Of a stretch of 64,000 bases of DNA, positions 54,301 through 62,231 are shown piece after piece; within the stretch, counting starts at the first letter, position 1; each line of letters starts with the position of its first letter. The position numbers and the translations under genes are program-made. Source of the DNA: Luteibacter sp. OK325 (GTDB lineage Bacteria; Pseudomonadota; Gammaproteobacteria; Xanthomonadales; Rhodanobacteraceae); NCBI RefSeq assembly GCF_003050935.1, contig NZ_QAOX01000001.1, forward strand, positions 434,001 to 498,000. The letters run 5' to 3'. A model generated the notes under the pieces. It made no database searches and had not been told where the DNA came from. It saw nothing but the letters and a program-made list of their open reading frames with translations.

Positions 54301-57300
54301 TCGCCACCGCACCGAGCGCCGTCGCCTGCGCACCGCTTGCGTACGCACCCACGCCGAACGACGAGGCGGCAAAACCACTCGCCTGCGAGCTCGCACCGGC
54401 CGCCGTGCCGCCGACACCCGCGCTGGTCGCACCGGTGTCGACCGGCACGCCGCCATTCGTTATGAGCGGATTGCCTGCAGCATCTACCGCGACACCGCCG
54501 ACCGCGACGCTGCCCGGGCCATTAGCCTGTGCACCGGCACCGTAGGCGGCGCTGTTCTGGCCCGTGGCGACGCTACCGTAGCCGCTTGCCGTGGCGTTCA
54601 CCCCCGTGGCCACCGCGCCGCTGCCATTCGCCGTCGCGCCATCGGCGCCCGCGTAAGCACCCGAGCCGGATGCCGTCGCGTACTGACCGCTCGCCTGCGC
54701 ATCGTCACTGCCGTCATTGTTGCCCGTCGCCTTGAAGTAACGCGTGGCGCCATTCACCGACGTATCAAGCTGGCCCTTGTTCACCGCGTCGGTGTCTTCC
54801 GTACCGGCGGCGACGTTCGCGATCTGCCGTTCATGACCCGCCGTGCCGACCGATACTGTGTTGTCACGGTCAGCCTGCGAATCCGCACCCAGCGCCACCG
54901 AATTTTCACCCAGCGCCCAGGCGTTCGCGCCGAGAGCCGTGGCGTTGTTGCCCAGCGCCCAGCTGTTCGTGCCGATGGCAACGGAATTGGCGGCTTCCAG
55001 ACCGAACAGCCCGAAGCCCGTCTCGGCGTAGTTGCCGATGGCCACGCTGCCTTCGCCCGATGCGCTAGCGCCACCGCCGATAGCCGTCGATCCATTGCTA
55101 TATGCCGACGCGCCGTAGCCCGAAGCCACCGAGAGGTCACCTGCCGCATAGGCCTGTGCACCATTCGCGGTCGCGCCAACACCCGAGGCCTCCGAAAGGA
55201 AACCAGTGGCCGTGGACTGCTCACCCTGCGCGAATGCCGCCGTGCCGAGGGCGGTGCCGAACTGGCCCTCCGCCTGAGCACTCGCACCCACCGCCGTTGA
55301 GGCAAGGCCGGACGCATTGGCCGGTCCCACTGCTTCACCGGTGGCGCTGTAGGTGATCAACGGATTGCCGTTCGCGTCCAGCGCCTGGCCACCGATGGCC
55401 GTGGCGCTGTTGGCCGAGGCCTGTGCACCGGCGCCGTACGCCGCGCTGTTTTGTCCCGCGGCGACGCTGCCATAGCCGTTCGCCGTCGCATTCGTTGCGG
55501 CGGCAACCGCACCGCTGCCGTACGCGCTCGCACCATCGGCACCCGCATAGGCACCCGAACCGGACGCCGTCGCGTACTGGCCATTGGCCAGTGCATCGTC
55601 GCTGCCATCTCCATTGCCAGACGCCTTGAAGTAGCGCGTCGCATCGTTCACCGAGGCATCGAGCTGGCCCTTGTTCACCGCGTCGGTGGTTTCGGTGCCC
55701 GCGGCAACGTTGGTGATCTGGCGCTCACTGCCGACGTCGCCCACCGACACAGTGTTCGCCCGGTCGGTATAAGAACTGGCACCGAGCGCGACGGAGTTCG
55801 CCGCACCCGCGATGGCCGATTCACCGATGGCCGTGCTGCTCACGCCGTCGGCCCAGCTGTTCCAGCCCAGGGCCGTCGCGTAGTCGTTGGTCGCCCATGC
55901 ACCCGCACCGAACGCGGAGGCACCGGTACCCGTTGCCTGGGCGGGAATAAAGCCGAAGAAAGTGCTGCCACCGACCGCGACACTTTCATCACCCGTCGCT
56001 TGCGCGCTTTCGCCAACCGAGACACTACTCGCTCCCGTCGCTGCGCTCTGCGTACCGACTGCCGTCGAGAGGTCGCCTGTGGCGTTCGCCACCGCACCGA
56101 CTGCCGTCGCCTGCGCACCGCTCGCATACGCGCCCACGCCGAACGACGAGGCAGCAAAGCCGCCCGCCTGTGAGCTCGCACCCACGGCCGTGCCGCCGAC
56201 GCCTGCACTGGTAGCGCCAGTGTCGACTGGCAAGCCGCCATTCGTTATGAGCGGATTGCCTGCAGCATCTACCGCGACACCGCCGACCGCGACGCTGCCC
56301 GGGCCATTAGCCTGTGCACCGGCACCGTAGGCGGCGCTGTTCTGTCCGGTAGCGACGCTGCCATAACCATTCGCTGTGGCGTTGACGCCTGTGGCAACGG
56401 CGCCGCTGCCGGTCGCCGTGGCACCATCGGCACCGGCGAATGCGCCCGAGCCCGAAGCCGTCGCGTACTGACCGGTTGCAAGTGCATCGTCGCTGCCGTC
56501 GTTGTTGCCCGTCGCCTTGAAGTAGCGCGTCGCGCCATTCACCGACGTATCGAGCTGACCCTTGTTCACCGCGTCGGTGTCTTCCGTACCGGCGGCGACG
56601 TTCGCGATCTGTCGCTCGTGTCCTGCGGTACCGACCGACACTGTGTTGTCACGATCGGCCTGCGAATCCGCACCCAGCGCAACGGAGTTCTCACCCAGTG
56701 CCCAGGCATTCGCACCGAGCGCCGTGGCGTTGTTGCCCAGCGCCCAGCTGTTCGTGCCGACGGCGACGGCGTTGGCACTCTCGAGACCGAACAGACCGAA
56801 GCCCGTCTCGGCGAAGTTGCCGATCGCGATGCTGCCTGCGCCAGAGGCACTGGCACCGGCACCGACTGCCGTCGATCCCGCGCTGTAGGCGGTCGAACCG
56901 AAGCCATTGGCGACGGACTGGTCACCTGCCGCCGTCGCCTGCGAACCACTGGCCGTGGAGAAATCACCGAGCGCATTCGCCACCGCACCCACTGCGGTCG
57001 ACTGCACGCCACTCGCATATGCACCGACACCAAGTGACGCGGCGGCAAAACCGCTCGCCTGCGCACTGGCGCCGACGGCCGTGCCGCCAACACCTGCGCT
57101 GGTCGCGCCGGTATCCACCGGGACGCCACCGTTGGTGATCAGCGGGTTGCCATCCGCGTCGACAGCGACGCCGCCGACCGCGACACTACCGGGGCCATTG
57201 GCCTGTGCGCCCGCACCATACGCGGCACTGTTCTGACCCGTGGCGATGCTGCCATAGCCATTCGCTGTGGCGTTGACGCCTGTGGCTACGGCACCGCTAC

Positions 57301-58165
57301 CGGTCGCCGTTGCACCATCAGCGCCGGCGAAAGCTCCGGAGCCGGATGCCGTCGCGTACTGACCGGTTGCAAGCGCATCGTCGCTGCCGTCACCGTTGCC
57401 ATTCGCCTTGAAGTAATGCGCAGCGTCACTGGTGCCTTCTGCGAGCTGGTCTACCCGCGTCGATACGCCGTCGACCTTCGTGGACAACGTGTCCACCCGC
57501 GTCGATACGCCATTTACCGAGGTCGAGACCTTGTCCAGCTGCCGCTTGTTGACCGCATCGGTGGATTGCGTGCCATCGGCGACGTTCACCAGCTGGCGCT
57601 CTTCGTTGACCTTGCCTATCGACACCGTGTTGGCGCGATTGGCGACTGATCCATCGCCGAGGGCGACGGAGTTCTTCGCCGTGGCGCTCGCGTCCGTACC
57701 GAAGGCGGAGCTGGCCGATCCACTGGCAAACGACGATTCGCCGAGCGCGACGCTGTCCGTGCCGGTGGCGCGGGCGTTCTGACCCAGTGCCGTCGACCAG
57801 GCACCGGAGGACTGTGCATTCTGGCCCAGTGCGACGCTGTAGTCGCCGCTGCTGATCGCTGCCGTGCCGACCGCCGTGCTGTAGTTGCCGGCGGCCTTGC
57901 TCGAGGTGCCGCAGGCGAAGGCATCGTCGCCCTTGGCGACCGGCGCCTTGCCCTGGATGCCAAGCAGATAACCACCGCACACGTTGCCTGCCTGCGCAGG
58001 CGCACTACCCAGCGCCAGCATCACGCCGGCGGCCAGTGGCAGCGCGGCCATCGCGGCGCGCAGACGTCGGGAGGCACCGCCCTTGCCGTTGGCTCTCGCC
58101 AGCTCCGATGCCACGACCAGGATGCCGAGCGATTTGTTCCAGACCTTGCTGTAGATGGTATTCAC
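51395..58165 (-). CDS. giant trimeric autotransporter adhesin (YadA-like)
   Basis: A 2256-residue adhesin starting at a GTG preceded by AGGAAGG. The N-terminus is an extended signal region (MNTIYSKVWNKSLGILVVAS, then cleavage after APAQA). The passenger is built from YadA-head 14-residue repeats (SVALGxxSxA type) separated by neck/stalk modules of the form ERQITNVAAGTxxTDAVNKGQLD, which occur at least seven times. The C-terminal anchor (about 70 residues; AAMSQMAFSTQGVNGDNRLG to GVGVGIGW) forms the outer-membrane barrel as a trimer. It contains a near-identical tandem duplication of about 1.785 kb. Expected to bind host or matrix surfaces; the ligand is unknown. Confidence 0.95.
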   Translation of the reverse strand: MNTIYSKVWNKSLGILVVASELARANGKGGASRRLRAAMAALPLAAGVMLALGSAPAQAGNVCGGYLLGIQGKAPVAKGDDAFACGTSSKAAGNYSTAVGTAAISSGDYSVALGQNAQSSGAWSTALGQNARATGTDSVALGESSFASGSASSAFGTDASATAKNSVALGDGSVANRANTVSIGKVNEERQLVNVADGTQSTDAVNKRQLDKVSTSVNGVSTRVDTLSTKVDGVSTRVDQLAEGTSDAAHYFKANGNGDGSDDALATGQYATASGSGAFAGADGATATGSGAVATGVNATANGYGSIATGQNSAAYGAGAQANGPGSVAVGGVAVDADGNPLITNGGVPVDTGATSAGVGGTAVGASAQASGFAAASLGVGAYASGVQSTAVGAVANALGDFSTASGSQATAAGDQSVANGFGSTAYSAGSTAVGAGASASGAGSIAIGNFAETGFGLFGLESANAVAVGTNSWALGNNATALGANAWALGENSVALGADSQADRDNTVSVGTAGHERQIANVAAGTEDTDAVNKGQLDTSVNGATRYFKATGNNDGSDDALATGQYATASGSGAFAGADGATATGSGAVATGVNATANGYGSVATGQNSAAYGAGAQANGPGSVAVGGVAVDAAGNPLITNGGLPVDTGATSAGVGGTAVGASSQAGGFAASSFGVGAYASGAQATAVGAVANATGDLSTAVGTQSAATGASSVSVGESAQATGDESVAVGGSTFFGFIPAQATGTGASAFGAGAWATNDYATALGWNSWADGVSSTAIGESAIAGAANSVALGASSYTDRANTVSVGDVGSERQITNVAAGTETTDAVNKGQLDASVNDATRYFKASGNGDGSDDALANGQYATASGSGAYAGADGASAYGSGAVAAATNATANGYGSVAAGQNSAAYGAGAQASANSATAIGGQALDANGNPLITYSATGEAVGPANASGLASTAVGASAQAEGQFGTALGTAAFAQGEQSTATGFLSEASGVGATANGAQAYAAGDLSVASGYGASAYSNGSTAIGGGASASGEGSVAIGNYAETGFGLFGLEAANSVAIGTNSWALGNNATALGANAWALGENSVALGADSQADRDNTVSVGTAGHERQIANVAAGTEDTDAVNKGQLDTSVNGATRYFKATGNNDGSDDAQASGQYATASGSGAYAGADGATANGSGAVATGVNATASGYGSVATGQNSAAYGAGAQANGPGSVAVGGVAVDAAGNPLITNGGVPVDTGATSAGVGGTAAGASSQASGFAASSFGVGAYASGAQATALGAVANATGDLSTAVGTQSAATGASSVSVGESAQATGDESVAVGGSTFFGFIPAQATGVGASAFGAGAWATNDYATALGWNSWADGASSTAIGESSYAAAANSVALGASSLADRANTVSVGSAGSERQITNVAAGTETTDAVNKGQLDAVAGGVSDASHYFKANGLSDGSDDAQAVGDLATAAGSGAFASGTGATATGAGANAVNQFATANGYGSTASGQNSAAFGAGAQATGAGSVAVGGNAVDEDGNPLISDGSGNPVDTGATSAGVGGTAVGASSQAGGFAATSVGVGSFASGAQSTALGAVANATGDYSTAVGTSTTASGAGSVAVGGPSNLPGVGLIYTGATGDSAAAFGAGAQATADYATALGGVAAAEGVGSTALGYFAYAQGGNATALGINSWASGASSVAVGDFSTAIGAGGVAVGANSTVQRDAANSVALGSNSLATRANTVSVGDRGSERQITNVAAGVQGTDATNVQQLNDLSDSVSSARHYVSATGAADGSDDASATGDLAIATGAGSSASGDLSTANGAFATASKTSSTAIGASANAGAAGATAIGDSARALGVNSVALGNGSLATRANTVSVGSAGNNRQITNVASGTQTNDAVNLGQLNTALSSAFSGTSNVAGNAMAMALGGGATMGANGFVGPVYRVQGGSYGTVGDAVGALDGALTSLNSRVGTLESKSAGGTGTGTTPIRRNAVAAAPESVTTQGVMAAAVTPPVTQAAAAPAAPVAAAAPVAAQAVVPGTGNGIAIGTGSYAKDPTDIAVGNNASVGADNGTAVGNGATVTAAATNSVALGAGSVADQANTVSVGAVGAERRITNVAAGTAATDGANVGQVDQAVATAKSYADQGDAATLNSAKQYTDQKFGDVVSGGAFDQYKSQVDHRFNDLNDRLNKVGAMGAAMSQMAFSTQGVNGDNRLGVGVGGYKGQGAMSVGYSRSLSPKATLTFGAAISGGETSGGVGVGIGW
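53870..57420. repeat. tandem duplication of about 1785 bases inside the adhesin gene
   Basis: Two units (about 53870-55640 and 55640-57420) carry the same module order. A segment near 54461 recurs near 56245, identical for about 100 bases, and a second match links 54777 to 56562; both give a spacing of 1784-1785 bases. The period is a multiple of three (595 codons). Boundaries are approximate. Confidence 0.85.
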
Positions 58166-58350
58166 GTGAACCTTCCTCCCAGATGTCCGCTTATTAGCGA
58201 TCGATGCGCGGGCGCGCGGCGCGCGGCCCATCGCCAGTCCGTCGCGACCGCGGCGGACGAGGTGTCCCGAAGACCGGCGGCCCGAAAGCCGTCCAGCCAT
58301 CCAAACGTCGTGTCTTTTCCCCTGCCCGCGATGCGGGCCCCACGAAGGTC

Positions 58351-58374
58351 GAGGCCCCGGCAAACCGGGGCCTC
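58351..58374 (-). terminator. putative terminator of the metalloprotease gene
   Basis: GAGGCCCCGG and CCGGGGCCTC form a perfect 10-bp stem with a 4-base loop, 15 bases downstream of the metalloprotease stop. The T tract is weak. It also lies in the leader region upstream of the adhesin gene. Confidence 0.65.
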
Positions 58375-58388
58375 TTCCAGGTCATGCG

Positions 58389-60353
58389 TCAGAGCGTGTA
58401 CGCACCCAGCACACTCACACCGGAGTACGCCTTTTCACCCTTCACGGTCAGCGTCCACACGCCGGCAGCGGGCTTGGTCGCCGTGAACGGTTCACTGTTG
58501 CCCGGACGATTGGGCTGCGCTTTCACCACACCCTTCGGATCGGTCACCGAGATCGACACATCGCCCGAGCCACCGTAGGTGCGCAGGGTGAGCGTCTTCG
58601 CGTTGGCCGGTACCGTGAGCTGGTAGGCAGTGGTCGAGGCGGCGGCACCCTTCTGGTTGTTAAGGGCGGCGTTGTTGACGAGCACGATGGCCGGCGGTGC
58701 TGCCGGAGGACCCCACGCGTCGTACTGCTTTTGCGTCTCCGCATCGGACAGGCAGGCGTTGAGGCTTGTGGCCTGGCCGGCGGTAATCAGGCCGGCCGCG
58801 GCAAGCTGCCCTTCGTAGGCCCTGACACCCGCGCGGTAGGTGCCCACGTTGGCGGCATTGCCAGCGAGGATCTTCGCGTTGGCGATCACGTTGGCACCGA
58901 TGATCATGCCGCCCGGCACGAGTTTCGGAATGCCCGTGTTGCAGGTGAGCAGCAACTGGTTGCTGCGGTCGATGCCCCAGCCGATGTCCTGGAACAGCGC
59001 CGGACCCAGGTCGAGGTCGATCTCACCACGAAGATCCTGGTTGATGGCGTATTCCATGATCGCGTTCGGCGTCAGGCGCGTGTCGTAATGCGAGAACGAC
59101 GATCCTTCCGCGAGCACCGCCGGCGCATAGATCTGCACGCCGTCGGCATTCGTGCCGGCCAGACCGGTGCCCTTGCCCACGGCGCCGGTGAGGCCGGCGA
59201 GGTTCGCCTTCAGCGTATTGCCGTCGACCTGGCTCACCAGGATCACCGGGATGTTCACCGGCGAGACAGGCGTGCCACCCGGCGTCACTGCGGCGGGCTG
59301 GTTGTTGGCGAGAAGGACGGCTTTGGCGCCGGCGGTCTGGGCGTTGAGCGACTTCGTCGCGAAGTCGCAGGTGCCGCGATCGATCAGCGCGACCTTGCCG
59401 GCGACGGCAGAGGCGTCGGTGATGGCGGCGCAGCCATCGTTCGGCACAGCCTGCACCACGGCGCCGGAGAAGTTCGTCGCGGTGGCGGTCGGACCGAAGC
59501 TCGCCTGGGCGTACTGGTAATCGCCAGCCGCAGCGGCCGGCGCGGTTACGCGGTACACATCGGGCAGGCCGAGCGCGAGCGGCGCCTCGGCGATCACCGT
59601 CGCACCGGAGAACGCGAGATGGCCGTCGTCAACGGCGGCAGCCACACGCTGGGCCGGCGTCAGATTGTCCCAGAGCGTGCCGTCATGCTTGACGAAGAAA
59701 CCATAGATGTTCGGATGCGAGTCGGCACCGCCGGGGAAGTCCTCGCCGGTCGTGAGGTCCGTGAGGTCCAGGAACCCGAGGCCATGCGACATTTCGTGCA
59801 GCACGACGTTGAGGAAGTCGATCTGCCCGGCGGGCACCTGGTGATCGAGACCCATGTACCACTTCGACCCTTCGATACAGCCGGGCTGGCCCAGTGCACC
59901 GTTGAACTGGCTCTGGATGTCGGCATTGCCCGGATCCAGGTCTTCGCCAGCCAGTGCGTCGGCCTCCGGCCCGGCATACCAGATGTTGGCCTTGGCCCCT
60001 GCCGGAAGATTGGCGGCATCAAAAGTGAAAACGGACAAGGGTCCGGATGATCCAAGCACACCGCCGGTGGCGTCACATTCCAGCGGTTCGAAGGTGGCGT
60101 TGTTGACGATCGTAACGTTGCTCTTCAGGTAAGCGCCGTGGATGTCCGCCGCGAACTGGAAGACGTTGAGCGCCTGTTGACCGAAGGTCGTGCCCGGATT
60201 GCCTCCCACGGGCGTGGCGGGCGTGTGGTCGTCGAGACCCTGGCCGGTACCTACGTCCTGGTTGACGATTTTGATCTCGGCGGCGCTGGCGCTCATGGCG
60301 CCAAACAGACCGGCCGTGAGAAGGGCTGAGTAGAGAAGGCCGCGGCGGATCAT
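58389..60353 (-). CDS. secreted PA-domain metalloprotease with pre-peptidase C-terminal domain
   Basis: A 654-residue protein with a Sec signal (GLLYSALLTAGLFGAMSASA). The zinc motif is VVLHEMSHGLGFLD near residue 186 (HExxHxxGxxD, gluzincin/metzincin border). A protease-associated domain is at about residues 275-400 (GKVALIDRGTCDFATKSLNAQTAGAKAV). The last about 85 residues match a pre-peptidase C-terminal domain (YQLTVPANAKTLTLRTYGGSGDVSISV), which is often removed after export. This set is typical of type II secretion substrates, and the machine is encoded 7 kb away. Its start overlaps the upstream gene by ATGA. Confidence 0.88.
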   Translation of the reverse strand: MIRRGLLYSALLTAGLFGAMSASAAEIKIVNQDVGTGQGLDDHTPATPVGGNPGTTFGQQALNVFQFAADIHGAYLKSNVTIVNNATFEPLECDATGGVLGSSGPLSVFTFDAANLPAGAKANIWYAGPEADALAGEDLDPGNADIQSQFNGALGQPGCIEGSKWYMGLDHQVPAGQIDFLNVVLHEMSHGLGFLDLTDLTTGEDFPGGADSHPNIYGFFVKHDGTLWDNLTPAQRVAAAVDDGHLAFSGATVIAEAPLALGLPDVYRVTAPAAAAGDYQYAQASFGPTATATNFSGAVVQAVPNDGCAAITDASAVAGKVALIDRGTCDFATKSLNAQTAGAKAVLLANNQPAAVTPGGTPVSPVNIPVILVSQVDGNTLKANLAGLTGAVGKGTGLAGTNADGVQIYAPAVLAEGSSFSHYDTRLTPNAIMEYAINQDLRGEIDLDLGPALFQDIGWGIDRSNQLLLTCNTGIPKLVPGGMIIGANVIANAKILAGNAANVGTYRAGVRAYEGQLAAAGLITAGQATSLNACLSDAETQKQYDAWGPPAAPPAIVLVNNAALNNQKGAAASTTAYQLTVPANAKTLTLRTYGGSGDVSISVTDPKGVVKAQPNRPGNSEPFTATKPAAGVWTLTVKGEKAYSGVSVLGAYTL

Positions 60354-60796
60354 CGGGTAACCTCCGGTGCCTTGGGCGCAACCTGGGCGCCGTGGTCGTC
60401 ATGGTGAATGCTGATGGAGCCGTCCGCCGCGCGTGTGGCGACGACGCTACTCATCCGCTCCTGTGGCAGGCGCATCCCCGTGGCTTTCCCGCCGCTTTGA
60501 AGGGTGACCTTGCGGATCGTCGTCTTCGCGTCGGCGTTGGTGCGCGGTTGCGTGGAGAGCGACGTAACCCGGCTCTGTCGAGCCTGGAATGCCTTGGAAT
60601 AGGCGGCCCGCTCGGCATCGGTCGGTGCGCGGATCGCTCCGGTCACCGGATCGATGGCGACCTGCTGCCCGGCCTGGACCGCGCGGACCTTTGGCGTGGC
60701 CTGGGTCGAAGGTGTGTCGGCGGCCTGAGCGGCTCCCGCCATAAGCATGCCCGTCAGCACGAGGCCGATAGCCTGTGCCAGTGTTCGTGAAGTCAT
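60350..60796 (-). CDS. small exported protein cotranscribed with the metalloprotease
   Basis: A 148-residue protein with a Sec signal (LAQAIGLVLTGMLMAGAAQA). The mature part is polar and probably flexible, with VAIDPVTGAIRAPTDAERAA near residue 50 and a His/Asp-rich stretch (SISIHHDDHGAQVAP) near the C-terminus. GGAGGT lies 7 bases before the ATG. ATGA coupling to the protease gene suggests a chaperone, inhibitor or propeptide-like role; no family is recognised. A short VDPVTGxxRAPT-type motif is common in small Xanthomonadales proteins beside proteases. Confidence 0.75.
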   Translation of the reverse strand: MTSRTLAQAIGLVLTGMLMAGAAQAADTPSTQATPKVRAVQAGQQVAIDPVTGAIRAPTDAERAAYSKAFQARQSRVTSLSTQPRTNADAKTTIRKVTLQSGGKATGMRLPQERMSSVVATRAADGSISIHHDDHGAQVAPKAPEVTR

Positions 60797-61318
60797 TACC
60801 TGTACCTCCCTAGTGCGGCGCCGGGACCCCTCCCTGCACGCCAGCCGACGAAGGCCCCCTCGCCGGCGCAAACACCTGAAGGATTCAACGTTCCCCTCAA
60901 CGCAAAATCCGAAGACGACTTATGGCGCGGTACAACCCCGGATCGGCGGGTCGACGAGCGTCCCCGCGGTGCTGCGGTTTACCATCTGCATGTCCCCTTG
61001 CCCGTGGTACTGCTGGTGGACGACCGCTTGCCGGCCGCCTCACTTTGACGCCCCTTGGGACGCCCCCTGCTACTGGTTTCGAGATCCGTCTGCGCTCTCC
61101 TCGGTGTCGTCTTCTTGACGTCCGTTCTTGGAACCTAGCAGCAGGAAAATACGAACGTCAATCTTTTGACGGCAAGTTTCAGATAGGCCGAATGGCGGAT
61201 GCAGGAAACCCCGTCACAGCACGTTTGTGCTGGCGTTACACCTTCCAATTCATGACCTTGCGTGGTGATAACGCTCTGGTCTTCACGTTCAAACCCTTGT
61301 CTCAAAGCGAAAGAAATC
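60797..61318. other. 520-base divergent intergenic region
   Basis: No convincing gene. It separates two divergent genes and should hold both promoters. A perfect inverted repeat CGTCAA-TCTT-TTGACG at 61156-61171 could be an operator; another TTGACG lies about 50 bases upstream. An open frame over 60922-61377 has poor composition and no plausible start site, so I do not call it. Confidence 0.5.
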
Positions 61319-62104
61319 ATGGACTTGATCGATATCGGAGCCAACCTGACCCACGAATCCTTTCGTCAAGACTTTGACGAAATGCTGGCTCGTGCCAGTG
61401 CGCACGGCGTGGGCCGCATGATCGTGACGGGCGCCTCGCGCGAGGGAAGCGAGCACGCATTGGCCCTGGCACAAGCCAGTGGCGGTCGCCTGTTTGCCAC
61501 GGCGGGCGTGCACCCCCACCACGCCGTGGACTACGACGAAGCGACCGACGACGTGCTTCGGCGGTTAGCCCATGAGCCGGAAGTCCGTGCTGTCGGCGAA
61601 ACCGGGCTCGACTACAACCGGAATTACTCGCCGCGCGACGTGCAGAGGGTGGTCTTTGAACGGCAGCTGGAAATTGCCGTCGAGGTGGGCAAGCCGCTGT
61701 TTCTGCATCAGCGCGATGCGCACCACGACTTCCTGGCCATCCTCAAGCGCTATCGCGACCGCGTTCCTGCCGTGGTTGTGCATTGCTTCACGGATACGGA
61801 GGAGGCCTTGCGCGACTACCTCGACCTGGACTGCCACATCGGCATCACCGGGTGGATATGCGACGAGCGGCGCGGCGCGCACCTGCGCGAGCTGGTGAAG
61901 CTCATTCCTGCCGACAGGCTGATGCTCGAGACCGACTCGCCTTACCTGCTGCCGAGGACGGTCCGACCCATGCCCAGGCACCGACGCAACGAGCCGATGT
62001 ACCTCGCGCATATTCGTGATGAAGTGGCGCGCGATCGGGGGGAGTCGAAGGAAGCGCTGACCGAGGCTAGCGTGCGTACTACTGAGGCATTTTTTGGGCT
62101 TTGA
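61319..62104 (+). CDS. tatD: TatD family DNase
   Basis: A 261-residue metal-dependent hydrolase with a TIM barrel. Metal-site motifs in order: DIGANLTH near residue 5 (the D-x-G-x-N form of true TatD), GVHPHHAVDYD, VGETGLDYNRNYSP near residue 91, LHQRDAHHDF, HCFTDTEEALRDYL and LETDSPYLLPR near residue 203. In E. coli TatD is a 3-prime exonuclease acting on DNA and RNA, linked to DNA repair. It is monocistronic and not beside tatABC. Confidence 0.95.
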   Translation: MDLIDIGANLTHESFRQDFDEMLARASAHGVGRMIVTGASREGSEHALALAQASGGRLFATAGVHPHHAVDYDEATDDVLRRLAHEPEVRAVGETGLDYNRNYSPRDVQRVVFERQLEIAVEVGKPLFLHQRDAHHDFLAILKRYRDRVPAVVVHCFTDTEEALRDYLDLDCHIGITGWICDERRGAHLRELVKLIPADRLMLETDSPYLLPRTVRPMPRHRRNEPMYLAHIRDEVARDRGESKEALTEASVRTTEAFFGL

Positions 62105-62116
62105 GGCCAGCACCTT

Positions 62117-62183
62117 TCGCCGATGAATCGGCTCCCACACAGAGCGGAATTCTGCCTCTTGTAGGAGCCGATTCGTCGGCGAT
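62117..62183. repeat. inverted pair of REP-like elements
   Basis: A reverse copy (62117-62138) and a forward copy (62161-62183) flank a 22-base spacer, between convergent tatD and the antiporter gene. The forward copy has GATTCGTC, a one-base change in the loop region. Confidence 0.85.
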
Positions 62184-62231
62184 GCTCTTGGCCGGCGACA
62201 CTCATGACTGAGCGCCTATCCGGCAATGCTC

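Noticed and set aside
53870-57420. Adhesin repeats as a mobile element or composite transposon
   Set aside because: The duplicated DNA is entirely in-frame adhesin coding sequence, with no transposase or terminal inverted repeats.
60922-61377. A 151-codon open frame in the tatD upstream region
   Set aside because: Composition is Arg/Pro/Ser-heavy, there is no ribosome site, and it overlaps the tatD start.
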